Source: Bifidobacterium hapali (GTDB lineage Bacteria; Actinomycetota; Actinomycetes; Actinomycetales; Bifidobacteriaceae). Taken from it: a stretch of DNA of 64,000 nt. Of the stretch, positions 47,595 through 55,877 are shown piece after piece (the stretch's first letter is position 1; every line of letters begins with the position of its first letter). The translations under genes were made by a program, and so were the position numbers. The stretch lies in assembly GCF_002259755.1 (NCBI RefSeq), contig NZ_MWWY01000020.1:1-64000 (forward strand). The letters run 5' to 3'. A model generated the notes under the pieces. The model was not told where the DNA came from. It made no database searches and worked only from the letters and a program-made list of their open reading frames with translations.

Positions 47595-48698
47595 TTACCG
47601 GTTCTTGAAGTATCGGAACAGATATCGTTCGCGAATACATCCTCCAGCAATTAACGCGCCCAGTAATACGCCACCGAATACAGCGGCAGGCGTGCGAATT
47701 ACACCCAGTAGCACTGTAATCGCAGAATCATTTGCCCATCTCAAGGCAACTACCGATAGCACACAACCCGCTGCCAGAGCACCTACCCCAGCCCATACGC
47801 CAGTTTCTACACCAAGTACCGACAGCAGATCAGCTTTGCGTTGACCGCAATGTAGAGCGCCAGCATATTCAAGCCGACGCCGTCGCACGCTAAGTATTCC
47901 GATCAACATGCCCGCAGCACAGCCGACCAGTGGCATCCAATGTGTTATGCGTCCGCGATACAGTGCGAGCGCATCATAGCCTTGCCCGTAATTAGCATTG
48001 ATGGCACGCGTAGCAGCAGCCGCACTCATGTTGGTTGACGCTTCATCCACGTTCGCAATGATGAGCGTTGAGAACAGTAATGATTCGGTTTGGTCAGATG
48101 TCGGCCATTGCCTCGCCCAACATTCGTTGAATACTCCGGAAACGCTTACCGGTTCAATAATCGCGTAGGCGAACCTCGTGTCTCGCCCATCATTGGGCCA
48201 TGCGAATATTCCGGCAACATGCATGACGCCGACATCGGTTGGCATGTCACTACCGGGCAGCACGCCCAGTGTTGTGGCTAAATCGCGGGACAGCCAGATA
48301 CCGGACGTATCCGCACGTTGCACCGGTGTCTCACTGCCGGCGATGAGCGTAATCATACCCGGCGAGACTTGGTAACGCGTAAGTGATTTGCCAGGAGCCG
48401 CTAGTGGGGTAACTGCCGTACCGTCGCGCATACTGCCCGCAGCATATGGTCCATGAGATACGGCGGCTAGTGAGTCACAGGCAGCGCCATCAATATTGTC
48501 TTGACCGGTGATGTTGACGCCGTCCGCTAATGCGCCGATACGTGTAGCTGCGTTTTGTTCCTGCCCGAGAACCGTGATCAGATCATATCCGCCGCCGAGC
48601 AGCGCACACACCATGACGGCCAGCATGAACGCAACCGCTCGACTCGTACCGGAGGCGATATTACGCCAGCTTTCTGAAAACAATATGCGCAACCGCAT
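47595..48698 (-). CDS. ABC transporter permease, MacB/FtsX-like
   Basis: 367 residues: first membrane helix at about 18-42, an extracytoplasmic domain of roughly 200 residues, then three helices in the last 120 (VGCAAGMLIGILS, WAGVGALAAGCVLSVVAL, AAVFGGVLLGALIAGG). One large loop between helix 1 and helices 2-4 is the topology of MacB/FtsX permeases that drive substrates or proteins outside the membrane instead of transporting through it. It lies 50 bases after the adaptor gene and probably works with it and the ATPase at 50 kb. Sequence similarity to known members looks low. Confidence 0.7.
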   Translation of the reverse strand: MRLRILFSESWRNIASGTSRAVAFMLAVMVCALLGGGYDLITVLGQEQNAATRIGALADGVNITGQDNIDGAACDSLAAVSHGPYAAGSMRDGTAVTPLAAPGKSLTRYQVSPGMITLIAGSETPVQRADTSGIWLSRDLATTLGVLPGSDMPTDVGVMHVAGIFAWPNDGRDTRFAYAIIEPVSVSGVFNECWARQWPTSDQTESLLFSTLIIANVDEASTNMSAAAATRAINANYGQGYDALALYRGRITHWMPLVGCAAGMLIGILSVRRRRLEYAGALHCGQRKADLLSVLGVETGVWAGVGALAAGCVLSVVALRWANDSAITVLLGVIRTPAAVFGGVLLGALIAGGCIRERYLFRYFKNR

Positions 48699-48748
48699 TA
48701 TGCCCCTCCTCTCTTATGCCCAGTGTGTTCCGAATTGTTAAAACCAAC

Positions 48749-49891
48749 CTATTTGCATTGATGCCCGGTGATTGCGGAACCGATGTCTACTGTTGAGGGG
48801 AAATTCGACGCACCACCATCAAGAGTGACGAGACTGACGCCGAGTTCAGAACCGACCACGGATACGGGAATCGATTTGCTAGCAGATGCAACGCATCCCG
48901 TGGTGCCGTCCAAGCCAAATACCGCAGCTGCCGGCACGCGAAGCACTTCAATCGGCTTGTCGAGGCTTAGCGTTGCGGCGAGCGGTTGAATGCCAGAGCC
49001 ACTTGACGAACCGTCGGGTGAGGATGCCGCGCTACCAGTGGCAGAACCGATCTGTTGACGGTATTGATCGCTCGCCTGTACTTGATCGAGTGCTTTGCGG
49101 TCTTCAATATTGGTTTTCTCTGCCGGAAGAGTAACCGTTACGCCAGCGACGATCAGCACACGCGGCTGCGCACTTGCGGCAATACCGGCCACATCAAGCC
49201 GTGTCAAGGTTCCCGCAATCGTACCGATTACAGCGCCTGGCGCAAGCGAGTGGCCGCGTCTCGGTTGCCAATTGCTCACCGTATCGGACTGATCAGGTAG
49301 CCATACCACATTACGCAGTGCTAATGTTGCGCCATCGTATCCGTCCCCGATACCAGCACCGACCATCAGTGATTGCACGGCCATTTGCGTGGTCCACGTG
49401 TATCGGTTCGACTCCGGGTCGCCACCGTGCTGAGCGAACAGTCCGAGCCGCCCGAGTTCTCGATTGAGTGCTTGCACATCCGCACCGGTCATGTCGAGTG
49501 CAAGATCGCGGTAGAGCGGCACGTCTGTATGCAACGCGACGACTGGATTGTCGTCTACGCGCATGATTGCAGTGCCACTGTTGAGTGTGCCGCCAGTGAA
49601 CATGACTTCGGTAATGGTACCGACAGCTGTAGTGGTCAACTGTTGTGCTTCGCTGAGTACTGGTGTGACTGATACCTGTCGACTGCCGGAATACTGTTGC
49701 GTAGATACCGTGACCGTAGTGACTTCGCCCGGGCGGGATAGAATGGCCGGTTCGCGGTCGGGCAGCAACAGTGCGCATGCAGTTGCAGTGAGGGCGACGG
49801 ATACGACGATGGCTAGAACTAACCATGCGATACCGATGCGTGCAACCCGTTGATGGCCTTGCGTATTGCGCTCAGTTGTTCGATGCCACAT
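48749..49891 (-). CDS. HlyD-like adaptor with peptidoglycan-binding domain
   Basis: 380 residues from the ATG at 49891 (GGGAAGG upstream). One membrane anchor (about 15-45), then a beta-rich part (TTAVGTITEVMFTGGTLNSGTAIMRV), a peptidoglycan-binding-like helical repeat (LYRDLALDMTGADVQALNRELGRLG ... TWTTQMAVQSLM), and a further beta region with VLRVPAAAVFGLDGTTGCV. This resembles periplasmic adaptor subunits of MacAB-type systems in Gram-positives, where the added domain may hold the cell wall. Operator 1 at 49976-49991 is centred 92 bases before the start. Upstream of the permease, with the ATPase gene before it. Confidence 0.78.
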   Translation of the reverse strand: MWHRTTERNTQGHQRVARIGIAWLVLAIVVSVALTATACALLLPDREPAILSRPGEVTTVTVSTQQYSGSRQVSVTPVLSEAQQLTTTAVGTITEVMFTGGTLNSGTAIMRVDDNPVVALHTDVPLYRDLALDMTGADVQALNRELGRLGLFAQHGGDPESNRYTWTTQMAVQSLMVGAGIGDGYDGATLALRNVVWLPDQSDTVSNWQPRRGHSLAPGAVIGTIAGTLTRLDVAGIAASAQPRVLIVAGVTVTLPAEKTNIEDRKALDQVQASDQYRQQIGSATGSAASSPDGSSSGSGIQPLAATLSLDKPIEVLRVPAAAVFGLDGTTGCVASASKSIPVSVVGSELGVSLVTLDGGASNFPSTVDIGSAITGHQCK

Positions 49892-49928
49892 CGCAATCAC
49901 CTTCCCTAAAAGATCAACAGGTATACCA

Positions 49929-49991
49929 TCATCGTAGAAAGCCTATGCTCGCCATGCACCGCATACATCCCGGCAATAGACGAACGTCTAT
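49929..49991 (-). promoter_or_regulatory. Duplicated promoter segment with operator 1
   Basis: ATAGAC-GAAC-GTCTAT (49976-49991) is a perfect 6-4-6 palindrome. The whole 63 bases match 51492-51554 at 57 positions, and the 18 bases over the start codon (49889-49906) match 51457-51474 exactly. On the minus strand TACGAT (49931-49936) is a candidate -10; the -35 is poor, which fits an activated promoter with its site centred near -58. Confidence 0.75.
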
Positions 49992-50006
49992 GCATAAGGT
50001 GACTCA

Positions 50007-50627
50007 CTATGCAGTAGGCGCATAACGTTCCAGATCAAGCACACGCTGACATGCATCGCGCGTCTGCTCATTATGCGTAGCCACGACCACAATCATTCCC
50101 TGTCCGGCGAGCGCACCGAGCACATGGCTCACTCCGTTAGCGGTACGCGTATCCAACTGAGCAGTAGGCTCATCCACGAGCAACATGTCGGGATGAGCAC
50201 ACACAGCGCGGGCTAGCATGAGCCGTTGAGCCTCGCCGCCAGACAATGCAGAAAACGGACGATCTGCCACCTCATGCAGGTCGAACATGGCCATCACATC
50301 CAACGCCTCACGCTCGGCAGCAGATCGCAACATGCCTTTCGCTAGCAACGGAAATGCTACATGGTCTAACGCACTTCGTTCGGGCACGCCATACGGGTTT
50401 TGAAACACCCATCCAACGCGCTTGACGCCGACACGCTCCACACTTCCGCTCATAGGCGTTACCCATCCTGCAAGAATCGACAACAACGTCGACTTGCCAC
50501 AGCCAGACGGACCACACACCGCCATTGTTTCCCCCGCCGCAATCCGGAAACTCACATGCTCAAACAGCACGTCCGTCCCGTTGAACCGGTGCCCCACATC
50601 GCGCACATCCACGTAACACATAATCAT
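50007..50627 (-). CDS. ABC transporter ATPase, LolD/MacB type
   Basis: 206-residue nucleotide-binding subunit: Walker A GPSGCGKST (39-47), Q-loop VFQNPYG (74-80), signature LSGGEAQR (128-135), Walker B LLVDEP (149-154) and switch His185 in VVATH. The close pairing and order fit the FtsE/LolD/MacB group, which serves four-helix permeases such as the one at 47.6 kb. It lies 73 bases after the lipoprotein gene and probably shares its transcript; the adaptor and permease follow behind operator 1. Confidence 0.88.
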   Translation of the reverse strand: MIMCYVDVRDVGHRFNGTDVLFEHVSFRIAAGETMAVCGPSGCGKSTLLSILAGWVTPMSGSVERVGVKRVGWVFQNPYGVPERSALDHVAFPLLAKGMLRSAAEREALDVMAMFDLHEVADRPFSALSGGEAQRLMLARAVCAHPDMLLVDEPTAQLDTRTANGVSHVLGALAGQGMIVVVATHNEQTRDACQRVLDLERYAPTA

Positions 50628-50700
50628 CCTTACCCGTTCAATAGACGTTGCGCTGCCGTCACTACAGCAACAGGCAACACAACGTCAAACAGATATTTCA

Positions 50701-51459
50701 TCAGAGCTCCTCTAATGGTGCGTCTTCTGGAAGTACCGTAATATTATTCGCGATTAAACACGACGGAATCTGTGCACCATAAATATCAGCCTTCAACTGA
50801 CTCTTATCAGTCACATCCCCATACAAATCATGCTTAAGATCATCCAACGAATAATCCTTAGGCACATAATTATTACGATGCATACAATCCAACGCACCCT
50901 CAAAAGGATTCTTAAACAAATTCGGATTACCCTGCTGATCCTTATACAAGCTATTCAGGTATCCGGTATGGATGATGCCACACTCCATCATGTCTTTCGT
51001 ATAAGTACGCTCCCTCGGATTATTCCGATCAATACGATGACCAGCTTCCGTATATACACCATTCACTTGCTTGAGCAGAATAATGTTCTTATACCCACGA
51101 TCCGTCATACACTGACGATAATTCGCCCATATACTCTCATAATCAGCAGCCGACATAGAACCCGCCTGCTTAGTACGTCGGAGTATCTCCAACTTACGCT
51201 CCTTATACTCGCCAGTAGGATCAAGCTCCTCCAACTCACTATCATGCTCAACCCCCGTAATAGTCTGATCAATCCGCTCATCAAACGATGATGCGATCTT
51301 CTGGCCACGATCACGCGCAAACAACTGATCAATATAATCATCCGAAGCCGCCACAGTACTAGCCTGCGTATCACCAGCCCCACAACCAGCAACACCACAC
51401 ACCATCACCATAGCCACAGCAATCACGCAAATCCTACGCCACCATGCCATATGTCTCAT
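50701..51459 (-). CDS. Lipoprotein with paired CM-x3-(G/N)Y motifs
   Basis: 252 residues from the ATG at 51459, with the same leader (GGAAGGTGATTGCGATG) as the adaptor gene. Signal peptide and lipobox VAGC give lipidated Cys26. The mature part is acidic and helical, with YRQCMTDRGY (114-123) and LDCMHRNNY (190-198) as two related motifs. Four mature cysteines (117, 160, 192, 234) suggest two disulfides. Proteins with this CM-x3-GY pattern occur beside such ABC/adaptor genes in actinobacteria, from memory of the families; no function is known. Wobble positions are almost all G or T, unlike neighbours. Confidence 0.75.
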   Translation of the reverse strand: MRHMAWWRRICVIAVAMVMVCGVAGCGAGDTQASTVAASDDYIDQLFARDRGQKIASSFDERIDQTITGVEHDSELEELDPTGEYKERKLEILRRTKQAGSMSAADYESIWANYRQCMTDRGYKNIILLKQVNGVYTEAGHRIDRNNPRERTYTKDMMECGIIHTGYLNSLYKDQQGNPNLFKNPFEGALDCMHRNNYVPKDYSLDDLKHDLYGDVTDKSQLKADIYGAQIPSCLIANNITVLPEDAPLEEL

Positions 51460-51491
51460 CGCAATCACCTTCCCCGGTTACAAATACACTT

Positions 51492-51554
51492 TCATCGTAG
51501 AAAACCCATGCCCGGCATGCACCGCATACATCCCGGTAATAGACAAACGTCTAT
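51492..51554. promoter_or_regulatory. Duplicated promoter segment with operator 2
   Basis: ATAGAC-AAAC-GTCTAT (51539-51554), perfect palindrome, in the gap between the lipoprotein gene and the divergent response regulator. TACGAT (51494-51499, minus strand) is the candidate -10 for the lipoprotein, at the same 50-bp distance as in the adaptor promoter. It might serve both directions. Confidence 0.75.
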
Positions 51555-51657
51555 ACGAATCTCAGGTATGGCATCCAGCCAATGTGCACATACTTGTACT
51601 GATACGATTCAGTTGGTAGAATCACTGGCAGAACAGGGCGATAGCGAGGGGGCGCCG

Positions 51658-52335
51658 ATGGAGCAGTCACAGCCGACGGTGGCGATTGTAGACAACGACC
51701 GGTTCACACGGCAGGCGTTGAAACAGATCATCGAGCAAGATGGCCGTTATTCAGTAATCTGGGACCGTTCCGACGCGGATGTTGCTCAACGGCTGGTTAT
51801 GCAGCCACAAACTCGACCGGATGTACTGTTACTTGATATGTCGTTAACTGATACGACTGGGGTTGACGTATGCCGGGCAATCCGTAGCAAACTGTCCGAT
51901 ATTCGTATTCTCGGTATTACTGCGTTTCCACCGTCGCAATATGCGGCTGATCTTGCGGCCGCTGGTGCGCAAGGACTCGTTACTAAAGACGCGAATGCCG
52001 AACTACTCGCTGGTATCCGCGCCGTGGCGGACAATCAAACCTACTGCCCGACCATGCCGTCCGTGCGATTCCGCACGCCGATCGACGCGTTTCGCATGGT
52101 CAATGACTTTGCCACCAGCAGCAATGCCAATACTGATGCGGCAACGTTGAGCGAGCGAGAACAGGCCGTATTGCGCAGTTACGCACGTACCGGTTCGTAT
52201 AAGATTACTGCGAAAGCGCTTGGTATTAGCGATTCGACGGCGCGCAACACGATGGCTCATGCGAAAGCCAAGCTCGGCGCGGCCAGTACGGCGGCAGCCA
52301 TCATCGCATGGCAGGAACGATTCGGGAGGCAATGA
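51658..52335 (+). CDS. LuxR/NarL-type response regulator 1
   Basis: 226 residues: receiver domain with acidic pocket VDND (11-14), phosphoacceptor Asp60 in LLLDMS and Lys110 in LVTKD; C-terminal LuxR-type helix-turn-helix (LSEREQAVLRSYARTGSYKITAKALGIS). The ATG at 51658 has GAGGGGG before it; longer in-frame starts would run through operator 2. It overlaps the kinase gene as ATGA, so the two are translated together. Similar to regulator 2 at 57.2 kb (shared VDND, PDVL..DMS..D..G..VCRAIR). Likely binds one of the palindromes around it. Confidence 0.88.
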   Translation: MEQSQPTVAIVDNDRFTRQALKQIIEQDGRYSVIWDRSDADVAQRLVMQPQTRPDVLLLDMSLTDTTGVDVCRAIRSKLSDIRILGITAFPPSQYAADLAAAGAQGLVTKDANAELLAGIRAVADNQTYCPTMPSVRFRTPIDAFRMVNDFATSSNANTDAATLSEREQAVLRSYARTGSYKITAKALGISDSTARNTMAHAKAKLGAASTAAAIIAWQERFGRQ

Positions 52336-53858
52336 TCATGCCTAAGCATCGCGCGCCCAAGCAGTCGCCAATCGAACGACTACTCACACCATACCGAAAT
52401 CGACACATCACCTCGCCGTCAGCCGACTCCACTGCCGAAACTGCAACATCATCAGCCAACTTTGCTGCCGAAGAACACGCAACGCAACAGCCCTACCTCA
52501 ATGTGCTGCGACGTGTCCTAACGTATCTGCGTCGCAACATCATTCACATGGTCATGAGTGCAAGTCTGGCGATATGGCTGTTCTCGCTGTTTGCCAACGA
52601 TGGATTACAACATATGACCGGCGGGGATACGGCACGTCAGTGGGCGTATATACTCCTTGCCGTTTTCACTGCAATCTCAACAGTACTGCCTATTACGGGC
52701 GGACTGCTGATAACCGGATTGTGTGCTGTATCGATAGCATTGTTCTGGAAGATCGGCATGTCGCCGTTTATCTCGTATATCATGACGTGGCCGATCGCAT
52801 GGTCCATGGGGCTCACGGCGAAACGAGCGCGGCCGGCTATCTCAGTTTCGTGCATCACTATTGTTTGTCTGTCGTATGCTCTTCCGCGCTGGCATTTCAT
52901 TCTTATCGCTGGTTTCATGTTTCCCGACTACGATTGCGTGGTCATGTGTCTGGCTGCTTATGCTGCTGGGTACGCGTTGCGATTGAACGAGCGATTGCGT
53001 CAGCAGGCACAGTTGGAACGAGAAACAGCTCAGTTACGTGCGGATTCTCAACAGTTGCAGCACATGCAACATGATGCTGCATTGCAGCGGATGATTCATG
53101 ATGCGGTGACGAGTGAACTTACGTATGTTGCGCTGATTACTCGACCGTCATATCAGCTTGGCGACGAGGCAGATAACTTAGCCGGCAGTAGTTCATCGAC
53201 TGATGAGACGTCCGAATCTCCCGCACCCACGCCCGATCCACGTATCCCTATCATCCACGAGCATGTTGTGTCAGCGCTCACTTCCACGCGTAAGGCTATC
53301 GAACTGTTGTCGTCCGATCAGCCAAAGACACAACCGAAAATCAGTACGGGCACAACACAGGTGATCGCAGACGCCGATTCGATACCGCAGTCATCGCCAG
53401 CCAAGTCTGTAGTATCATCGTCAGCCAAACCTAACGAGCCTAACAACGCAGCGAATCTGCCGGATACGTTCATTCAATACTTACGCCAGCATGATCACGA
53501 TTTGCATGCGCTCGGCTTCCACGGAGAGACTACAGTGGCGGTTAACGGCACCCGACCGTTAACCGATATTATCGAAGATGCTGATATACGCACGCTGTTG
53601 GGCGAACTGTACGCTAACATTGCCGCTCACGGTCAGTCTGATGGTGGATGGTATGCGATGACGCTAACTCTTGCCGACCATGAACTACGTATCCGTTGCG
53701 AAAACGATATCGCGACCCGGCTCATACTCGATAATGCAGCACTCAGCTCCGGCACAGGACTCGCCCGGCAGCGCAAAACCATACAGCGCCGTGGCGGCTC
53801 AATAGACACGTTCGCCGATCACGGCGTATTCAGCGTATTCATAGAACTCCCCCGCTAA
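52332..53858 (+). CDS. Histidine kinase 1 (HisKA_3 type)
   Basis: About 507 residues. After a polar tail, four or five membrane helices (about 57-205) with very short outer loops, then a coiled coil (LRQQAQLERETAQLRADSQ) and the dimerisation helix with phospho-acceptor His254 in RMIHDAV. A Ser/Pro-rich insert of about 100 residues separates it from the ATPase part, where ELYANIAAHG is the N-box and SGTGLARQRKTIQRRGGSI the G-box. The lack of an outer sensory domain suggests membrane or partner-protein sensing. ATG at 52332 or 52338 (GGGAGG upstream). Cognate of regulator 1. Confidence 0.83.
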   Translation: MIMPKHRAPKQSPIERLLTPYRNRHITSPSADSTAETATSSANFAAEEHATQQPYLNVLRRVLTYLRRNIIHMVMSASLAIWLFSLFANDGLQHMTGGDTARQWAYILLAVFTAISTVLPITGGLLITGLCAVSIALFWKIGMSPFISYIMTWPIAWSMGLTAKRARPAISVSCITIVCLSYALPRWHFILIAGFMFPDYDCVVMCLAAYAAGYALRLNERLRQQAQLERETAQLRADSQQLQHMQHDAALQRMIHDAVTSELTYVALITRPSYQLGDEADNLAGSSSSTDETSESPAPTPDPRIPIIHEHVVSALTSTRKAIELLSSDQPKTQPKISTGTTQVIADADSIPQSSPAKSVVSSSAKPNEPNNAANLPDTFIQYLRQHDHDLHALGFHGETTVAVNGTRPLTDIIEDADIRTLLGELYANIAAHGQSDGGWYAMTLTLADHELRIRCENDIATRLILDNAALSSGTGLARQRKTIQRRGGSIDTFADHGVFSVFIELPR

Positions 53859-53872
53859 ACATTCCTGATCAA

Positions 53873-53892
53873 GCCCCCTCAGCCGAGGGGGC
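53873..53892. terminator. Terminator after histidine kinase 1
   Basis: GCCCCCTC (53873-53880) and GAGGGGGC (53885-53892) pair around 4 bases, between convergent genes. Confidence 0.65.
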
Positions 53893-53933
53893 CAAGACGC
53901 CACCTGATACGTCACGTCAAAAAACACACCAGT

Positions 53934-55763
53934 TCACTGCAGCGTCTGGTCACGCTTGGTGTAGGTGTCGTATAGTTCTTGCACGATGCGCGTAACTTCG
54001 TCATTTGCTGTGGGTAGAGGTTCTGCTTCAGCACCGCCTGCGCTATGTTCGAAAATCGCCGTTGCAGCATATTCGTCGCTTAACGAGTCCGATGAAGTAT
54101 AGCTCGAACGGTAGTAATCCTCCGCGCGGAAATTGAATCCCAACGGCATGAGATCGTTATCGGCGACATTGCGATACAGGCTGTGATACTGTTCGTCAGC
54201 CGCACGATGCAAGTCGCGACGTGTCTCGCCGGTAATCACTGTTCCCGGTCGAATCCAGCCGGCGAAAGCGTAGCCATGTCCGTTGGTATCATCATCGCGA
54301 ACCGTAACCTCATAATGATCACCCGCGTTTTTAATATCAACGTTGCGATCACCATAGTATTGCGCGAGCGATACGTCCTCACGAAATAGCGCATCCACTG
54401 CCTTCAACGCCTGCTCACGCTTGCGCGTATCGACACGCACTGAGACGCCAGTTAGGTTGAAGCGAGCACGGCTACTGCGATCCCAGGTCACTGTGGTTCC
54501 GGGCTTTTCAGCCGGCACTGGTATCGCCTCGTACTGGTCAGCGTTGGTGCCGAACGCTGACGCATCCGCAGCAAACGCTACGCCCACGGTCGGCGTTGTG
54601 CCAGCCAATAGTTGGTAATACGCAACGTCAGTAAGTCCTATCGGCTTCTTTTGATCAGCAAGACGAACAGAAGCCGATACTGGCGAAGTCACCGCAGCAG
54701 TAGCAGCACCGGAATCGCCCGGCAGCGTACCGTCACGGTTCGTACTCGCAACAGAAGCATCAGTCACGTGCGGCATATACGCAATATCGTCAATACTCCC
54801 GCCCGACTGTGCTTCCTCAGACAGTTGATCGTTTCTCTGCTTACGCGTATACGTAGCGAGGAATGAGTCCTTCGTAATCAACCTTTCGCTAGCCAGATCA
54901 GCCAGATACGCGGCCACACGGCGCAGATTGTCGGAATCATAATAACTATCAACCGTTCCATCGTGCACGGTATATCCCATTTGCCCAAGATATTCGTTCA
55001 GTTGCGTAACAATACCCGTCGAATTGAGTAGCAGCTGCCAGCTATCCGGTCTCGATGTGAGCACATCGTCAAACTGCGTGGAGTCTGCAATGGTAGGTCG
55101 AATCGCGAACGGTATTTCATCGGCTTTACCGTTACCATTCGGGTCTTGATCACGGAACGCGATAAGCGTATGCTTCAGCTCATCCCACGTTGTAGGCACT
55201 GCCAATCCAAGCCGATCAAGCCATGCTCGGTTGATAAACATGTACGCGCTCGCTCCGTCGAAATCCGCACCAGAATCGCCGGGAATCGACAGAATATGCC
55301 CATCAGCTTCTTGAGCTGCGACGAACGCGGCTGGAACTTCATGGAAGTATTCGCTCACGTTCGGCATTTGGTCAAGATAATCGCGCAGATTCAAATAGTT
55401 TTTCGTACCTTGCGTAATCGTCGAATATCGGTCGGTAATGCCGTCGAAGCTGATGAACACATCCGGCTTGTTGACGCCGGGCAGGACGTCCGACGAGTAG
55501 CTGTCCATGTGATAGGCGTATTTACCTTCCGTAGTGTCGGGGGTTACGTCATGCCATTCAATCTCGCAACCGCATGCCTCGGCGACGGTTTTTGCCCATG
55601 CGCTACCGGCCGCATTCTGCCGATCCGTATCATGTTTATATGCGATGACCAGCGGCCGATTCGCGAGTATTAATCTGTCGCGATTCATCCATACTATGCC
55701 TGCCGCGATTACTGCGAGCGCCGCTGCGGCTGCGATAATGCGTTTGAAATTCAGCTGTTCCAT
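53934..55763 (-). CDS. Membrane-anchored solute-binding protein, LplA type
   Basis: 609 residues from the ATG at 55763 (GAAGGAG upstream). One N-terminal membrane anchor (about 8-25, IIAAAAALAVIAAGIVW) without a lipobox cysteine, then a family 1 extracellular binding domain: VIAYKHDTDRQNAAGSAW, FISFDGITDRYST, NLRDYLDQMPNVSEYF, INRAWLDRLGLAVPTTWDEL and the LplA-type calcium/hinge motif DQDPNGNGKADEIPF. No carbohydrate ABC permeases are near, which is odd for this family. It lies between two kinase genes, with operator 3 upstream, so a role as sensory partner is plausible. Confidence 0.82.
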   Translation of the reverse strand: MEQLNFKRIIAAAAALAVIAAGIVWMNRDRLILANRPLVIAYKHDTDRQNAAGSAWAKTVAEACGCEIEWHDVTPDTTEGKYAYHMDSYSSDVLPGVNKPDVFISFDGITDRYSTITQGTKNYLNLRDYLDQMPNVSEYFHEVPAAFVAAQEADGHILSIPGDSGADFDGASAYMFINRAWLDRLGLAVPTTWDELKHTLIAFRDQDPNGNGKADEIPFAIRPTIADSTQFDDVLTSRPDSWQLLLNSTGIVTQLNEYLGQMGYTVHDGTVDSYYDSDNLRRVAAYLADLASERLITKDSFLATYTRKQRNDQLSEEAQSGGSIDDIAYMPHVTDASVASTNRDGTLPGDSGAATAAVTSPVSASVRLADQKKPIGLTDVAYYQLLAGTTPTVGVAFAADASAFGTNADQYEAIPVPAEKPGTTVTWDRSSRARFNLTGVSVRVDTRKREQALKAVDALFREDVSLAQYYGDRNVDIKNAGDHYEVTVRDDDTNGHGYAFAGWIRPGTVITGETRRDLHRAADEQYHSLYRNVADNDLMPLGFNFRAEDYYRSSYTSSDSLSDEYAATAIFEHSAGGAEAEPLPTANDEVTRIVQELYDTYTKRDQTLQ

Positions 55764-55854
55764 GATGTGCTCCTTCGCCGACTCACCTACGTTCTGTGTA
55801 TTGTCATTCACCATAATGTGTTGAGCGTAATGGCTGCTGCGATTGGGCGAGTGT

Positions 55855-55870
55855 ATAGACAAATATCTAT
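55855..55870 (-). promoter_or_regulatory. Operator 3 (ATAGAC-N4-RTCTAT)
   Basis: ATAGACAAATATCTAT, one mismatch from the palindrome at operators 1 and 2, centred 99 bases before the binding-protein start. CATTAT on the minus strand (55813-55818) is about 47 bp on, close to the 50 bp seen in the other two promoters. The surrounding sequence is otherwise unrelated. Confidence 0.65.
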
Positions 55871-55877
55871 AGTTTGA

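Noticed and set aside
50830-51291. Ile/Leu/Arg-rich plus-strand frame of 153 codons
   Set aside because: Same composition effect opposite the lipoprotein gene.
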